Source of the DNA: Dryocola clanedunensis_A
Lineage (GTDB): Bacteria; Pseudomonadota; Gammaproteobacteria; Enterobacterales; Enterobacteriaceae
Assembly (NCBI GenBank): GCA_038405435.1
Contig: JBBYHZ010000001.1
Length of the DNA: 64,000 bases
Reading direction: 5' to 3' (one strand)
The stretch's first letter is position 1. Each line of letters opens with the position of its first letter. Under the pieces are notes generated by a model. That model did no database searches and was not told where the DNA came from. It saw only the letters and a program-made list of their open reading frames with translations. Shown here one piece after another: positions 51,050 through 60,812 of the stretch. The translations under genes and the position numbers were made by a program.

Positions 51050-52042
51050 TTATTCGCGGAACAGCGCTTCGATATTCAGCCCCTGAGTCTGCAGAATTTC
51101 ACGCAGACGACGCAGGCCTTCAACCTGAATCTGACGAACACGTTCACGAGTCAGGCCGATTTCACGACCTACATCTTCCAGTGTTGCAGCTTCATAGCCT
51201 AACAGACCAAAGCGACGAGCCAGCACTTCACGCTGCTTAGCGTTCAGTTCAAACAGCCACTTCACGATGCTTTGCTTCATATCATCGTCTTGCGTGGTGT
51301 CTTCAGGTCCGTTGTCTTTTTCGTCTGCCAGAATGTCTAACAGCGCTTTCTCAGAGTCACCGCCCAGCGGGGTGTCTACTGAGGTAATGCGTTCGTTAAG
51401 ACGCAGCATACGGCTGACGTCATCAACGGGTTTATCCAGCTGCTCTGCAATCTCTTCCGCACTCGGCTCATGGTCGAGCTTGTGGGAGAGTTCACGAGCG
51501 GTACGCAGATAAACGTTCAGCTCTTTCACGATGTGAATTGGCAGGCGAATCGTACGGGTTTGGTTCATGATTGCCCGTTCGATGGTCTGACGAATCCACC
51601 ATGTTGCATAGGTTGAGAAGCGGAACCCACGCTCAGGGTCAAACTTCTCTACCGCACGAATCAGCCCCAGATTCCCCTCTTCAATCAGATCCAGCAGCGC
51701 CAGACCACGATTGCTGTAACGACGGGCAATCTTAACCACCAGACGCAGGTTACTTTCGATCATGCGACGGCGGGAGGCAACATCACCACGCAGCGCGCGG
51801 CGAGCAAAGTAAACTTCTTCTTCGGCGGTCAGTAATGGGGAATAGCCAATCTCCCCAAGATAAAGCTGAGTCGCATCTAATACACGCTGCGTGGCGCCCT
51901 GTGACAACAGCTCCTCTTCGGCAATGTCGTTATCACTGGGCTCCTCTTCTACAAGGGCTTTTTCATCAAAAGCCTCAACTCCGTTCTCATCAAATTCCGC
52001 GTCTTCGGTTAACTCATTAACTTTCAGCGTATTCTGACTCAT
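51050..52042 (-). CDS. rpoS: RNA polymerase sigma factor RpoS
   Basis: 330 aa from ATG 52042 (MSQNTLKVNELTED), with GGTAGGAG as ribosome-binding site; the E. coli protein has the same length. Regions 1.2 to 4.2 are complete, including the region-2.4 STYATWWIRQTIERAI segment and the C-terminal helix-turn-helix. It is the master factor of the general stress response. In E. coli its main promoter lies within nlpD upstream and its leader is targeted by DsrA and RprA; the 58-bp gap to nlpD fits this. Confidence 0.98.
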   Translation of the reverse strand: MSQNTLKVNELTEDAEFDENGVEAFDEKALVEEEPSDNDIAEEELLSQGATQRVLDATQLYLGEIGYSPLLTAEEEVYFARRALRGDVASRRRMIESNLRLVVKIARRYSNRGLALLDLIEEGNLGLIRAVEKFDPERGFRFSTYATWWIRQTIERAIMNQTRTIRLPIHIVKELNVYLRTARELSHKLDHEPSAEEIAEQLDKPVDDVSRMLRLNERITSVDTPLGGDSEKALLDILADEKDNGPEDTTQDDDMKQSIVKWLFELNAKQREVLARRFGLLGYEAATLEDVGREIGLTRERVRQIQVEGLRRLREILQTQGLNIEALFRE

Positions 52043-52100
52043 AAGGTGGCTCCTACCCGTGATCCCTGGGCAAAGCACTTATGTGGAGTGCTTTGCCGGC

Positions 52101-53264
52101 TTATCGCTGCGGTAAATAACGCAGCGGGTTGACGGATTTCCCCTTGTAACGAATTTCAAAATGCAATCTTGTTGAACTGGTTCCGGTGCTACCCATGGTA
52201 GCTATCTTCTGCCCCGCCGTGATTTCTTGTTGTTCCCGGACCAGCATCGTATCGTTATGGGCGTAGGCACTCAGGTAATCATCATTGTGTTTAATGATGA
52301 TCAGATTACCGTAACCACGCAGTGCGTTACCGGCATATACTACGCGGCCTGAAGCGGTCGCGATGATAGCCTGTCCTTTACTGCCGGCGATATCGATCCC
52401 TTTATTGCCACCCTCAGTGGCAGAGAAGTTCTCGATAACCTTGCCATCAGTCGGCCAGCGCCAGGTCGAGATTGGCGCGCTGTCGGACGTGCTGCTGGCA
52501 GTGGGTGCGGTAGTTGTAGAGCTAACCACAGGTGCCGTAGCCGGTGCTGTGACGGCTGTCGCAGCGGGCTTATTATTCGGCAACATTTTGTTAGCACTCT
52601 GTTCACCTGAGTCCTCAGAATACGTAATTGTCGGTGTAGAAGCAACCACTGCGGTTGAGTTTTGCGCAGCCGGATTGTTCACGCCTTGAGCAGTTGCGTC
52701 AGCCTGGGTGACGGCATTTCCGCCGGTAATTGGCGTGCCGGATGCGCTGCCAACTTGCAGCGTCTGACCCACCTCCAGACCATACGGGGCCGCGACGTTG
52801 TTACGTTGCGCGAGGTCACGGAAATCGTTGCCGGTGATCCACGCAATGTAGAACAATGTATCCCCGCGTTTCACCGTATAGGTGCTGCCTCCGGCATAGC
52901 TGCCTTTCGGAATATTCCCATACTTGCGGTTATAAACGATACGCCCGTTTTCCGTTTGTACAGGTTGAGACTGGACCACCGGCTGGCTTTGAACCGGCTG
53001 GGCCTGCTGTACTGGCTGAGTCTGTACGGGCTGTATCGCCGGCTGCTGAACCGGCTGAACTTGAGGGGTCGGCGCTGGCGCAGACATCTGCGGAGGCTGG
53101 GCTACCTGCGCACCGTCAGCGGTGCTGCTCCCTGCGCTACTGCTGCCACCGACAGAGCTAATTGGTGCCTGAGTCGTGCTATTGCTACAACCAGCCAGCC
53201 ACAGGCTAACCAGCGATAGCGCCGCAATGCGACGTAGAGTAAAAGTCGGGCTTCCCGCGCTCAT
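52101..53264 (-). CDS. nlpD: Murein hydrolase activator NlpD
   Basis: 387 aa from ATG 53264. Lipobox LAGC with Cys26; then a Pro/Gln-rich linker with repeated QPV units (about 60-105); a LysM domain (about 120-165, starting TYTVKRGDTLFYIAWITG); and a C-terminal degenerate LytM/M23 domain (about 275-385). It activates the amidase AmiC at the division site. It is slightly longer than E. coli NlpD (379 aa), the difference being in the low-complexity linkers. Confidence 0.96.
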   Translation of the reverse strand: MSAGSPTFTLRRIAALSLVSLWLAGCSNSTTQAPISSVGGSSSAGSSTADGAQVAQPPQMSAPAPTPQVQPVQQPAIQPVQTQPVQQAQPVQSQPVVQSQPVQTENGRIVYNRKYGNIPKGSYAGGSTYTVKRGDTLFYIAWITGNDFRDLAQRNNVAAPYGLEVGQTLQVGSASGTPITGGNAVTQADATAQGVNNPAAQNSTAVVASTPTITYSEDSGEQSANKMLPNNKPAATAVTAPATAPVVSSTTTAPTASSTSDSAPISTWRWPTDGKVIENFSATEGGNKGIDIAGSKGQAIIATASGRVVYAGNALRGYGNLIIIKHNDDYLSAYAHNDTMLVREQQEITAGQKIATMGSTGTSSTRLHFEIRYKGKSVNPLRYLPQR

Positions 53265-53368
53265 AAATCCCCCAAAAAATGAAACCACTACATGCTTATG
53301 AAAATACGATAGGTTTAACCCTGCAACGTTACGCTAAAGCTCTGGTAAAAAAACAAGAAATATCCAGG

Positions 53369-53995
53369 TTATGCCAGCTCGCCCTTCACTAAGGGTACAA
53401 AACGAACGGCTTCTACCGTATCAATAATAAATTCGCCACCGTGGCGACGAACGCGTTTTAAAAACTGCCGATCTTCGCCTACCGGCAGAACCAGTATTCC
53501 GCCCTCGTCCAGCTGTGATAACAAAGCCGAAGGGATCTCAGGCGGCGCTGCCGTAACAATGATAGCGTCAAATGGCGCGCGCGCATGCCAGCCTTGCCAG
53601 CCATCACCGTGGCGGGTAGAAATATTATGCAGATCCAGCTGTTTCAGACGACGCCGTGCGTGCCATTGCAGCCCTTTGATTCGCTCAACGGAACACACGT
53701 GATGGACAAGATGGGCAAGAATCGCGGTTTGATACCCCGAGCCGGTGCCGATTTCCAGCACCCGGGATTCCGGCGTCAGCTCAAGCAGTTCGGTCATGCG
53801 GGCAACCATGTACGGCTGCGAAATGGTCTGGCCTGAGCCAATCGGCAGCGCCGTGTTTTCCCAGGCTTTGTGCTCAAACGCTTCGTCGACAAATTTTTCC
53901 CGCGGCACCAGCGCAATCGCATCCAGGACTTTGTCGTCCTGAATGCCCTGAGCACGAAGCTGAGTGAGAAGGTCTTGTACGCGTTTGCTTACCAT
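53369..53995 (-). CDS. pcm: Protein-L-isoaspartate O-methyltransferase
   Basis: 208 aa with the SAM-binding motif VLEIGTGSGYQTAIL (about 80-94). It repairs isoaspartyl residues in aged proteins. It overlaps surE by 7 bp, as in the conserved surE-pcm-nlpD-rpoS cluster. Confidence 0.97.
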   Translation of the reverse strand: MVSKRVQDLLTQLRAQGIQDDKVLDAIALVPREKFVDEAFEHKAWENTALPIGSGQTISQPYMVARMTELLELTPESRVLEIGTGSGYQTAILAHLVHHVCSVERIKGLQWHARRRLKQLDLHNISTRHGDGWQGWHARAPFDAIIVTAAPPEIPSALLSQLDEGGILVLPVGEDRQFLKRVRRHGGEFIIDTVEAVRFVPLVKGELA

Positions 53996-54750
53996 TCCCC
54001 GGCGACTCCCGCTTTGCTTAGCCAGCTGCTCACAACGTCATGGGCGCTGTGGGCGGTTAAATCCACATGTAGCGGAGTGACAGAAACATACCCCTCATCA
54101 ACGGCGGCGAAATCCGTGTCCGGACCCGCATCGTACTTGTCTCCCGGCGGACCAATCCAGTAGAGCGTATTACCGCGAGGATCTTCCTGCGGGATGACTT
54201 TATCTGCCGGATGGCGGCTGCCGCAGCGCGTGACGCGAATACCCTTAATTTCGTCGAGGGGTAAATCAGGCACGTTGATGTTAAGAATACGGCCGGTGCG
54301 CAGGGGTTCGCGCGATAAAGCTCGCAAAATTGAACAGGTGACGGCAGCGGCCGTATCGTAGTGCTGATAACCATTTAATGAGACGGCAAGCGCGGGAAAA
54401 CCTAAATGACGACCTTCCATGGCCGCGGCGACGGTGCCGCTATAAATAACGTCGTCGCCCAGGTTTGGCCCGGCATTAATACCGGCGACCACCACGTCAG
54501 GACGAGGGCGCATCAGCGCGTTCACGCCAAGATAGACGCAGTCCGTCGGCGTGCCCATCTGGACGGAAATGTCGCCGTTAGCCAGCGTAAAAGTGCGCAG
54601 TGAGGATTCAAGCGTCAGTGAGTTTGATGCGCCACTGCGATTACGGTCCGGGGCCACGACCTGCACCTCGGCAAATTCCCGCAAGGCTTTCGCCAGCGCC
54701 TGAATGCCCGGCGCATGGATCCCGTCATCGTTACTCAGCAATATTCGCAT
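53989..54750 (-). CDS. surE: 5'/3'-nucleotidase SurE
   Basis: 253 aa from ATG 54750, opening MRILLSNDDGIHAPGI with the metal-binding DD pair at 8-9 and Asn92-type ligand region GINAGPNLGDDV. It is a survival protein that hydrolyses nucleoside monophosphates and polyphosphate. It overlaps truD by 20 bp. Confidence 0.97.
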   Translation of the reverse strand: MRILLSNDDGIHAPGIQALAKALREFAEVQVVAPDRNRSGASNSLTLESSLRTFTLANGDISVQMGTPTDCVYLGVNALMRPRPDVVVAGINAGPNLGDDVIYSGTVAAAMEGRHLGFPALAVSLNGYQHYDTAAAVTCSILRALSREPLRTGRILNINVPDLPLDEIKGIRVTRCGSRHPADKVIPQEDPRGNTLYWIGPPGDKYDAGPDTDFAAVDEGYVSVTPLHVDLTAHSAHDVVSSWLSKAGVAGEW

Positions 54751-55777
54751 AGTCACCCGGCGTGTTCATCAGTTCCCTTACAACACTGGTGGCGAAGCTG
54801 CCGGCAGGCAGCCAGAAGCTGACCTCAACCGTCACATCATCCCACCAGCTCCAGCGTAATTCTTCTGGTTTAACCAGCATGGCACGTCGTGCGGCTTCGA
54901 CTCGCTCGCGCACCAACAATGCCTGTAGATCGGTTTCCTGCTCAACGCTTTGCTGCTCGAAGGCCAGCGCTTCATTGAGCGTCCCCCACGCGCCATCGCC
55001 CGGCAGCGGTGCCGTAATCAGCAGTTCGCCGCCGTCAACGCGAGGTTGTAATACCGGGAGTTCTTCGGCAGTGGCAACAAACCAGCTGCCGCGTCCTGCC
55101 AATTGTAGCGCATCGCCATCAACAACTTGATTAAAGTCTGGTTTTTTCAGTCTAAGGCTAACAATCTGATTAAACAACGCGCTACGGGCCGCTGACAAAT
55201 AAAAACTGCGTTTATTGCGATCGCGCAGCGGAGCGTTAGTCTGCGCCCAGCGGCGGGCCTGGTTCAGGTTATTACCGCCGATGCCAAAACGCTGGCTGCC
55301 AAAGTAGTTCGGCACGCCGTCGCGCAGAATAAGATTCAGCCGCGCTTCCAGCTCTTCGCGATGACTGACCTCACGCAGCACAAGGGTGAAGTTATTCCCC
55401 TTCAGCGCCCCAAGGCGCAGCTTGCGGCGGTGGCGTGCGTACTCCAGCACTTCACACCCTTCCAGCTCAAATGCGCTCATGTCAGGCATCTCTTTGCCCG
55501 GCAGACGCACGCAGAACCACTGTTCGGTGACGGCATGCTTATCTTTCTGCCCGGCGAAGCTGACTTCGCGAGCGTGAACCTTGAGGAATTTCGCCAGCGC
55601 GTCGGCCACAAAGCGGGTGTTACAGCCCTTTTTCAGGATGCGCAGCAGCAGGTGCTCGCCGTCGCCGTCCGGGCCAAACCCCAGATCCTCGGTAACCATG
55701 AAATCCTCGGGGCTGGCTTTGATAAGCCCCGTCCCTTCCGGCTTGCCATGCAGCCAGGTGAGATTTTGCATATCCAT
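54731..55777 (-). CDS. truD: tRNA pseudouridine(13) synthase TruD
   Basis: 348 aa (349 in E. coli). The catalytic Asp is in the SFAGQKDKHAVTEQ motif (about residue 80). It makes pseudouridine 13 in tRNA-Glu. The first residues (MDMQNLTWLHGKPEGTGLIK) are in place. It shares one base with the end of ispF (55777). Confidence 0.97.
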   Translation of the reverse strand: MDMQNLTWLHGKPEGTGLIKASPEDFMVTEDLGFGPDGDGEHLLLRILKKGCNTRFVADALAKFLKVHAREVSFAGQKDKHAVTEQWFCVRLPGKEMPDMSAFELEGCEVLEYARHRRKLRLGALKGNNFTLVLREVSHREELEARLNLILRDGVPNYFGSQRFGIGGNNLNQARRWAQTNAPLRDRNKRSFYLSAARSALFNQIVSLRLKKPDFNQVVDGDALQLAGRGSWFVATAEELPVLQPRVDGGELLITAPLPGDGAWGTLNEALAFEQQSVEQETDLQALLVRERVEAARRAMLVKPEELRWSWWDDVTVEVSFWLPAGSFATSVVRELMNTPGDYANIAE

Positions 55778-56256
55778 TACGGGCGAGCCTTATGCAGCAG
55801 CGCGACCGCCTCACAGGCAATGCCTTCACCGCGCCCGGTAAAACCAAGCTTTTCGGTGGTGGTAGCTTTAACGTTAACGTCATCCATGTGGCAGCCGAGA
55901 TCCTCGGCGATAAACACGCGCATCTGGGGGATGTGCGGTGCCATTTTCGGCGCCTGAGCAATAATGGTGACATCGACGTTGCCCAGGGTGTAGCCCTTAG
56001 CCTGAATACGACGCCAGGCTTCGCGCAGCAGCTCGCGGCTGTCCGCGCCCTTGTAGGCGGCGTCAGTATCCGGGAACAGCTTGCCGATATCGCCCAGCGC
56101 GGCGGCGCCAAGCAGCGCATCGGTCAGCGCATGGAGTGCAACGTCGCCGTCAGAATGGGCCAGCAACCCTTTTTCGAAAGGCACGCGAACGCCGCCAATG
56201 ATAATCGGGCCTTCGCCGCCAAAAGCGTGTACGTCAAAACCATGTCCGATACGCAT
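55777..56256 (-). CDS. ispF: 2-C-methyl-D-erythritol 2,4-cyclodiphosphate synthase
   Basis: 159 aa trimeric zinc enzyme of the MEP pathway, opening MRIGHGFDVHAFGG (metal ligands Asp8 and His10) and with the HSDGDVALHALTDALLGA segment. It converts CDP-methylerythritol 2-phosphate to the cyclic diphosphate. It is coupled to ispD by a one-base overlap. Confidence 0.98.
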   Translation of the reverse strand: MRIGHGFDVHAFGGEGPIIIGGVRVPFEKGLLAHSDGDVALHALTDALLGAAALGDIGKLFPDTDAAYKGADSRELLREAWRRIQAKGYTLGNVDVTIIAQAPKMAPHIPQMRVFIAEDLGCHMDDVNVKATTTEKLGFTGRGEGIACEAVALLHKARP

Positions 56257-56966
56257 TAAATATTCTCCGTTTGGGTTAACCGCGTGAGGTAAAACTCTGC
56301 GAGCCGCAGATCTTCCGGGCGCGTCACTTTTATATTATCGGCGCGGGCGCTAATTAATTCGGGATGGAAGCCGCAGTATTCAAGGGCCGAGGCTTCATCG
56401 GTGATCGTCGCTCCCTCGTTCAGCGCGCGCAGCAGGCAGCTTCGCAATAGCTCAAGCGGGAAAAGCTGCGGCGTCAGCGCGTGCCAGAGGTCTTCACGCT
56501 CGACGGTATGGGCGATAAGGGGCTTGCCTGGCTCACCGCGCTTCATCGTGTCGCGCACCGGAGCCGCAAGAATACCGCCAACCTTGCTGGTTTCAGTAAT
56601 GGCCAACAGGCGCGCCAGGTCATCCTGATGCAGACAGGGACGTGCGGCATCGTGCACCAGCACCCATTCAGCCTGCCCTGCGGCCTGAAGGCCAGCCAGC
56701 ACGGAATCGGCGCGCTGCCCTCCTCCGTTCACCACGGTAATACGGGGATCGGCTGCCAGCGGCAAAGCGGTGAACCAGGTGTCTGTAGGGCTGATGGCAA
56801 TGACGACATGGCAGACACGCGGATTTGCCAGCAGGCTCGCGACCGCATGTTCAAGAATGGTTTTATTGCCGATGTGCAGATATTGCTTTGGACATTCCGT
56901 TTGCATACGGCTGCCGATTCCGGCGGCCGGCACCACGGCAATTACGTCCCGTGAGGAGTCTGCCAT
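56256..56966 (-). CDS. ispD: 2-C-methyl-D-erythritol 4-phosphate cytidylyltransferase
   Basis: 236 aa from ATG 56966; an upstream in-frame ATG at 56975 is less likely by comparison with E. coli IspD (236 aa). The nucleotide-binding loop AVVPAAGIGSRMQTECPKQY is near the start. It makes CDP-methylerythritol in isoprenoid synthesis. It lies 19 bp after ftsB. Confidence 0.97.
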   Translation of the reverse strand: MADSSRDVIAVVPAAGIGSRMQTECPKQYLHIGNKTILEHAVASLLANPRVCHVVIAISPTDTWFTALPLAADPRITVVNGGGQRADSVLAGLQAAGQAEWVLVHDAARPCLHQDDLARLLAITETSKVGGILAAPVRDTMKRGEPGKPLIAHTVEREDLWHALTPQLFPLELLRSCLLRALNEGATITDEASALEYCGFHPELISARADNIKVTRPEDLRLAEFYLTRLTQTENI

Positions 56967-56985
56967 GAGAATCACTTACGCTTGT

Positions 56986-57300
56986 TTATCGATTGTTCTG
57001 CGCGGCATTGTTGCCGGCGCGCTTAGAGGTGTCCGGCACCAGGCGGTAGAAGGTTTCACCAGGCTTAGTCATGCTCAGTTCGTTGCGCGCGCGCTCTTCG
57101 ATGGCCTCCTGGCCGCCGTTAAGATCGTCAATTTCAGCAAACAGCTGATCGTTACGCGCCTTCAGTTTGGCGTTAGTCGCCTGCTGAGCAGCCACGTCTT
57201 CGTTGACTCGCGTATAATCATGCACGCCATTTTTACCGAACCACAGCGAATACTGCAGCCAGACCAGCAAGGCCAGCAACAGCAGCGTTAGTTTACCCAT
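56986..57300 (-). CDS. ftsB: Cell division protein FtsB
   Basis: 104 aa from ATG 57300 (MGKLTLLLLALLVWLQYSLW), after the AGGGGGCAGG ribosome-binding region. One transmembrane helix (about 4-21) is followed by a periplasmic coiled coil (about 30-70). With FtsQ and FtsL it activates septal peptidoglycan synthesis. Confidence 0.97.
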   Translation of the reverse strand: MGKLTLLLLALLVWLQYSLWFGKNGVHDYTRVNEDVAAQQATNAKLKARNDQLFAEIDDLNGGQEAIEERARNELSMTKPGETFYRLVPDTSKRAGNNAAQNNR

Positions 57301-57482
57301 CCTGCCCCCTGAAAAACGGCACACCCATTCCACAACTGCGTGTCTGACTCCACTTGTAACCCCAACAGGGTCGCGGGCACAAAGTGAGTCGACAAATTTG
57401 CGGCAGAATTTATCACAGATCGCGCCGACATGCGCGCTTGCAGGAGGTTTAGCTTAAATCGCGGCATTTTCGTCGGCCAGGC

Positions 57483-57806
57483 TCAACCCATCAGCCACAT
57501 GAATAAAACGCCGAACATCAGCCCTACGGTGATGACCGTGGCAGGGCAGCTGTAAACGAGCTTGCCGCTAAGCAGCGAATGCAGCGCTATGCCCACCACG
57601 ACGGCAACGGGCATTAGCGCAAGGAAGAAAGGCCAGGTATAAAGGAAGAAAAACAGGGTGTTAGGGCCGTACATCAGAAATGGAATGCCAAGCGCGAGCA
57701 GCCACGACAAAAAGCCGATGAAAGCCCCTGGCAGTGACCAGGTGGTTTCTTCGGCTGACGGTCCAGGTTCAGTCTGTGAAATAACAATGTTCGAGCTGTT
57801 GCGCAT
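57483..57806 (-). CDS. ygbE: DUF3561 inner membrane protein YgbE
   Basis: 107 aa from ATG 57806, the E. coli length; the frame extends 18 codons upstream without conservation. After a polar N-terminus it has three hydrophobic helices (SLPGAFIGFLSWLLALGIPF, then two more). The function is unknown. It is 53 bp downstream of cysC, as in E. coli. Confidence 0.92.
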   Translation of the reverse strand: MRNSSNIVISQTEPGPSAEETTWSLPGAFIGFLSWLLALGIPFLMYGPNTLFFFLYTWPFFLALMPVAVVVGIALHSLLSGKLVYSCPATVITVGLMFGVLFMWLMG

Positions 57807-57859
57807 AACGAATCCGGTGGCCTGGCTGGCCGGACGCAGTGATGCGCCAGGCACTCTCA

Positions 57860-58465
57860 TTAGGCTTTGATAATATCGTCACGACGCAGCAGGTCTAACA
57901 ATTGCGCAATCAAATTTGTTACCAATTGTTCGCCGTCTAAGTAAATTTCCGGCTCGCTCGGAGATTCATACAATGAATCAATCCCGGTGAAATTTCGCAG
58001 CTCGCCGGCCCGGGCTTTTTTATACAGTCCTTTAGGATCGCGCGCTTCGCAGATCTCAAGCGGGGTATCAACAAACACTTCGATAAACCGCCCTTCCCCG
58101 ATAAGCTCGCGCACCATCTGCCGCTCTGCACGATGAGGTGAGATAAAGGCCGTCAGCACCACCAGCCCGGCATCTACCATCAGTTTAGCGACTTCACCTA
58201 CCCGGCGAATATTCTCTTTGCGATCGGCGTCGCTGAACCCCAAATCACGGCACAGCCCGTGGCGCACGTTGTCGCCGTCAAGCAGATAGGTGCTGACGCC
58301 CAGCTTGTGCAGCGCTTCCTCAAGCGCACCGGCGACGGTGGATTTACCGGAGCCGGATAGCCCGGTGAACCACAGCACCGCCCCGCGATGCTGATGAAGC
58401 CGCTCACGCTGCTCCTGAGTCACAGGATGGGCATGCCAGACGACGTTATCGTCGTGCTCTGCCAT
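57860..58465 (-). CDS. cysC: Adenylylsulfate kinase CysC
   Basis: 201 aa with P-loop GLSGSGKS at 35-42. It phosphorylates APS to PAPS in sulfate assimilation. It overlaps cysN by one base in the cysDNC operon. Confidence 0.98.
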   Translation of the reverse strand: MAEHDDNVVWHAHPVTQEQRERLHQHRGAVLWFTGLSGSGKSTVAGALEEALHKLGVSTYLLDGDNVRHGLCRDLGFSDADRKENIRRVGEVAKLMVDAGLVVLTAFISPHRAERQMVRELIGEGRFIEVFVDTPLEICEARDPKGLYKKARAGELRNFTGIDSLYESPSEPEIYLDGEQLVTNLIAQLLDLLRRDDIIKA

Positions 58466-59892
58466 TACTTGCCTCCCAGCAAATCACGCGCGCCCCAGTG
58501 TGGGAAATGACGACGCACCAGCGCGTTCAGCTCCAGCTCAAAGGCGCTGAATGCAGAAGGTTCCTGATATACCTCTTCCTGCGGCTCACGGACCATACCC
58601 GCGCCTACGGTGACGTTAGTCAGGCGATCGATAAAGATAAGCCCGCCGGTAACCGGGTTTTCCTGATATTTATCCAGCACTAACGGCTCGTCGAAGGTTA
58701 AATCCACAAGGCCGATACCGTTAAGCGGCAGGCTTTCCACCACGCGCTGGGTCAGGGAGTTAATCTCTACCTGGTAGTGGATGTTATCCACGCGGGCGCG
58801 GGTCTTTTTGCCAGCGATTTTAATGTCGTAGCTCTGGCCCGGCACCAGCGCCTGCTCTGCCATCCAGACCACATCAACCTTCGCGGTTTGCACGGCTGGC
58901 AGCGAGTCGCCTGCATCCACCAGCAGGTCGCCGCGGCTGATGTCGATTTCGTCTTTCAGCACCAGGGTGATCGCCTCCCCGGCAGCAGCTTGTTGCAAAT
59001 CTCCATCAAACGTTACGATTCGCGCAATGGAGGACTCAACGCCGGACGGTAAAACTTTCACGCGCTGCCCGACCTTCACCACGCCGGAAGCGAGAGTACC
59101 GGCATAGCCACGGAAATCCAGATTCGGGCGGTTTACATACTGTACCGGGAAGCGCATTGGCTGCTGATCAACGATGCGCTTAACCTCGACCGTTTCCAGC
59201 AGTTCAAGAAGCGTAGGCCCGGTGTACCACGGCATATTTGCGCTTTGCGTCGCAACGTTGTCGCCTTCCAGCGCGGACAGCGGCACGAAGCGGATATCCA
59301 GGTCAGACGGCAGCTGTTCGGCAAACGTCAGGTAGTCCTGCTTAATCTGCTCAAACGTCTCTTCGCTGAACTCAACCAGATCCATTTTATTGACGGCTAC
59401 CACCAGGTGTTTGATCCCCAATAACGTGGAGATAAAGCTGTGGCGGCGGGTCTGATCCAGCACGCTTTTACGCGCGTCGATCAGCAGAATCGCCAGCTCG
59501 CAGGTGGAAGCACCCGTAGCCATGTTGCGGGTGTACTGCTCGTGTCCCGGCGTATCGGCGATAATAAATTTGCGCTTCTCGGTAGAGAAATAGCGATAGG
59601 CCACGTCGATGGTAATGCCCTGCTCGCGTTCGGCCTGTAGGCCATCTACCAGCAGCGCCAGATCGAGCTTCTCGCCCTGGGTGCCGTGGCGCTTGCTGTC
59701 GGTTTGCAGCGAGGAGAGCTGATCTTCGTAGATCTGACGCGTGTCGTGCAGCAGTCGTCCAATCAGCGTGCTCTTCCCGTCATCCACGCTGCCGCAGGTC
59801 AGGAAGCGCAGCAGGCTTTTGTGTTGCTGAGCGTGCAGATAGGCTTCTACGCCACCCTCTTCGGCAATTTGTTGTGCAATGGTGCTGTTCAT
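58465..59892 (-). CDS. cysN: Sulfate adenylyltransferase GTPase subunit CysN
   Basis: 475 aa, the E. coli length. The EF-Tu-like GTPase domain has G1 GSVDDGKS, G3 DTPGHEQ and G4 NKMD, followed by two beta-barrel domains. GTP hydrolysis drives APS synthesis by CysD. Confidence 0.98.
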   Translation of the reverse strand: MNSTIAQQIAEEGGVEAYLHAQQHKSLLRFLTCGSVDDGKSTLIGRLLHDTRQIYEDQLSSLQTDSKRHGTQGEKLDLALLVDGLQAEREQGITIDVAYRYFSTEKRKFIIADTPGHEQYTRNMATGASTCELAILLIDARKSVLDQTRRHSFISTLLGIKHLVVAVNKMDLVEFSEETFEQIKQDYLTFAEQLPSDLDIRFVPLSALEGDNVATQSANMPWYTGPTLLELLETVEVKRIVDQQPMRFPVQYVNRPNLDFRGYAGTLASGVVKVGQRVKVLPSGVESSIARIVTFDGDLQQAAAGEAITLVLKDEIDISRGDLLVDAGDSLPAVQTAKVDVVWMAEQALVPGQSYDIKIAGKKTRARVDNIHYQVEINSLTQRVVESLPLNGIGLVDLTFDEPLVLDKYQENPVTGGLIFIDRLTNVTVGAGMVREPQEEVYQEPSAFSAFELELNALVRRHFPHWGARDLLGGK

Positions 59893-59903
59893 CTGGCGGC
59901 TCC

Positions 59904-60812
59904 TTAGAAATAACCCTGGCGTTTCTTCAGCTCCATGGAGCCGGCCTGGTCGCGGTCAATCATGCGGCCCTGGCGTTCACTGGTGGTGGAAACCAGCATC
60001 TCTTCGATGATCTCCGGCAGCGTCTGAGCGCTGGACTCAACCGCGCCGGTGAGCGGCCAGCAGCCGAGGGTACGGAAGCGCACCATTTTCTGCTTGATGA
60101 CTTCGCCCGGCTGCAGGTCGATACGGTCATCGTCAATCATCATCAGCATGCCGTCACGCTCCAGTACGGGACGCGGCGCTGCCAGGTAGAGCGGAACAAT
60201 GTCGATATTTTCCAGGTAGATGTACTGCCAGATATCCAGCTCCGTCCAGTTGGAGAGCGGGAACACGCGAATGCTTTCGCCTTTGTTTATCTGCCCGTTG
60301 TAGTTATGCCACAGTTCCGGGCGCTGGTTTTTCGGGTCCCAGCGGTGGAAACGGTCGCGGAACGAGTAGATACGTTCTTTGGCGCGGGATTTCTCTTCGT
60401 CGCGACGCGCGCCGCCAAAGGCCGCATCGAAACCGTATTTATTCAGCGCCTGCTTCAGCCCTTCGGTTTTCATGATATCGGTGTGCTTGGCGCTGCCGTG
60501 CACGAAAGGGTTGATGCCCATCGCCACGCCTTCGGGATTTTTATGCACCAGAAGCTCGCAGCCGTAGGCCTTCGCGGTACGGTCGCGGAACTCGTACATC
60601 TCACGGAATTTCCAGCCGGTATCCACGTGCAGCAGCGGGAAAGGCAGCGTGCCCGGATAAAAGGCCTTACGCGCCAGATGCAACATCACCGACGAATCTT
60701 TGCCGATTGAATACATCATTACCGGATTGGAAAATTCGGCAGCGACCTCGCGGATAATATGGATGCTTTCTGCCTCCAGTTGCCGCAGGTGAGTGAGTCG
60801 TTTTTGGTCCAT
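59904..60812 (-). CDS. cysD: Sulfate adenylyltransferase catalytic subunit CysD
   Basis: 302 aa, the E. coli length, of the PP-loop ATP pyrophosphatase family (SIGKDSSVMLHLARKAF). It makes adenylylsulfate from ATP and sulfate. It is the first gene of cysDNC; the 271-bp gap to divergent iap should contain a CysB-dependent promoter, which I cannot place by eye. Confidence 0.98.
   Translation of the reverse strand: MDQKRLTHLRQLEAESIHIIREVAAEFSNPVMMYSIGKDSSVMLHLARKAFYPGTLPFPLLHVDTGWKFREMYEFRDRTAKAYGCELLVHKNPEGVAMGINPFVHGSAKHTDIMKTEGLKQALNKYGFDAAFGGARRDEEKSRAKERIYSFRDRFHRWDPKNQRPELWHNYNGQINKGESIRVFPLSNWTELDIWQYIYLENIDIVPLYLAAPRPVLERDGMLMMIDDDRIDLQPGEVIKQKMVRFRTLGCWPLTGAVESSAQTLPEIIEEMLVSTTSERQGRMIDRDQAGSMELKKRQGYF

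Noticed and set aside
52940..53090. Repeated QPV/QPA units in nlpD as a possible tandem DNA repeat or CRISPR-like array
   Set aside because: The repeats are short, in frame and encode the Pro/Gln-rich linker normal for NlpD.
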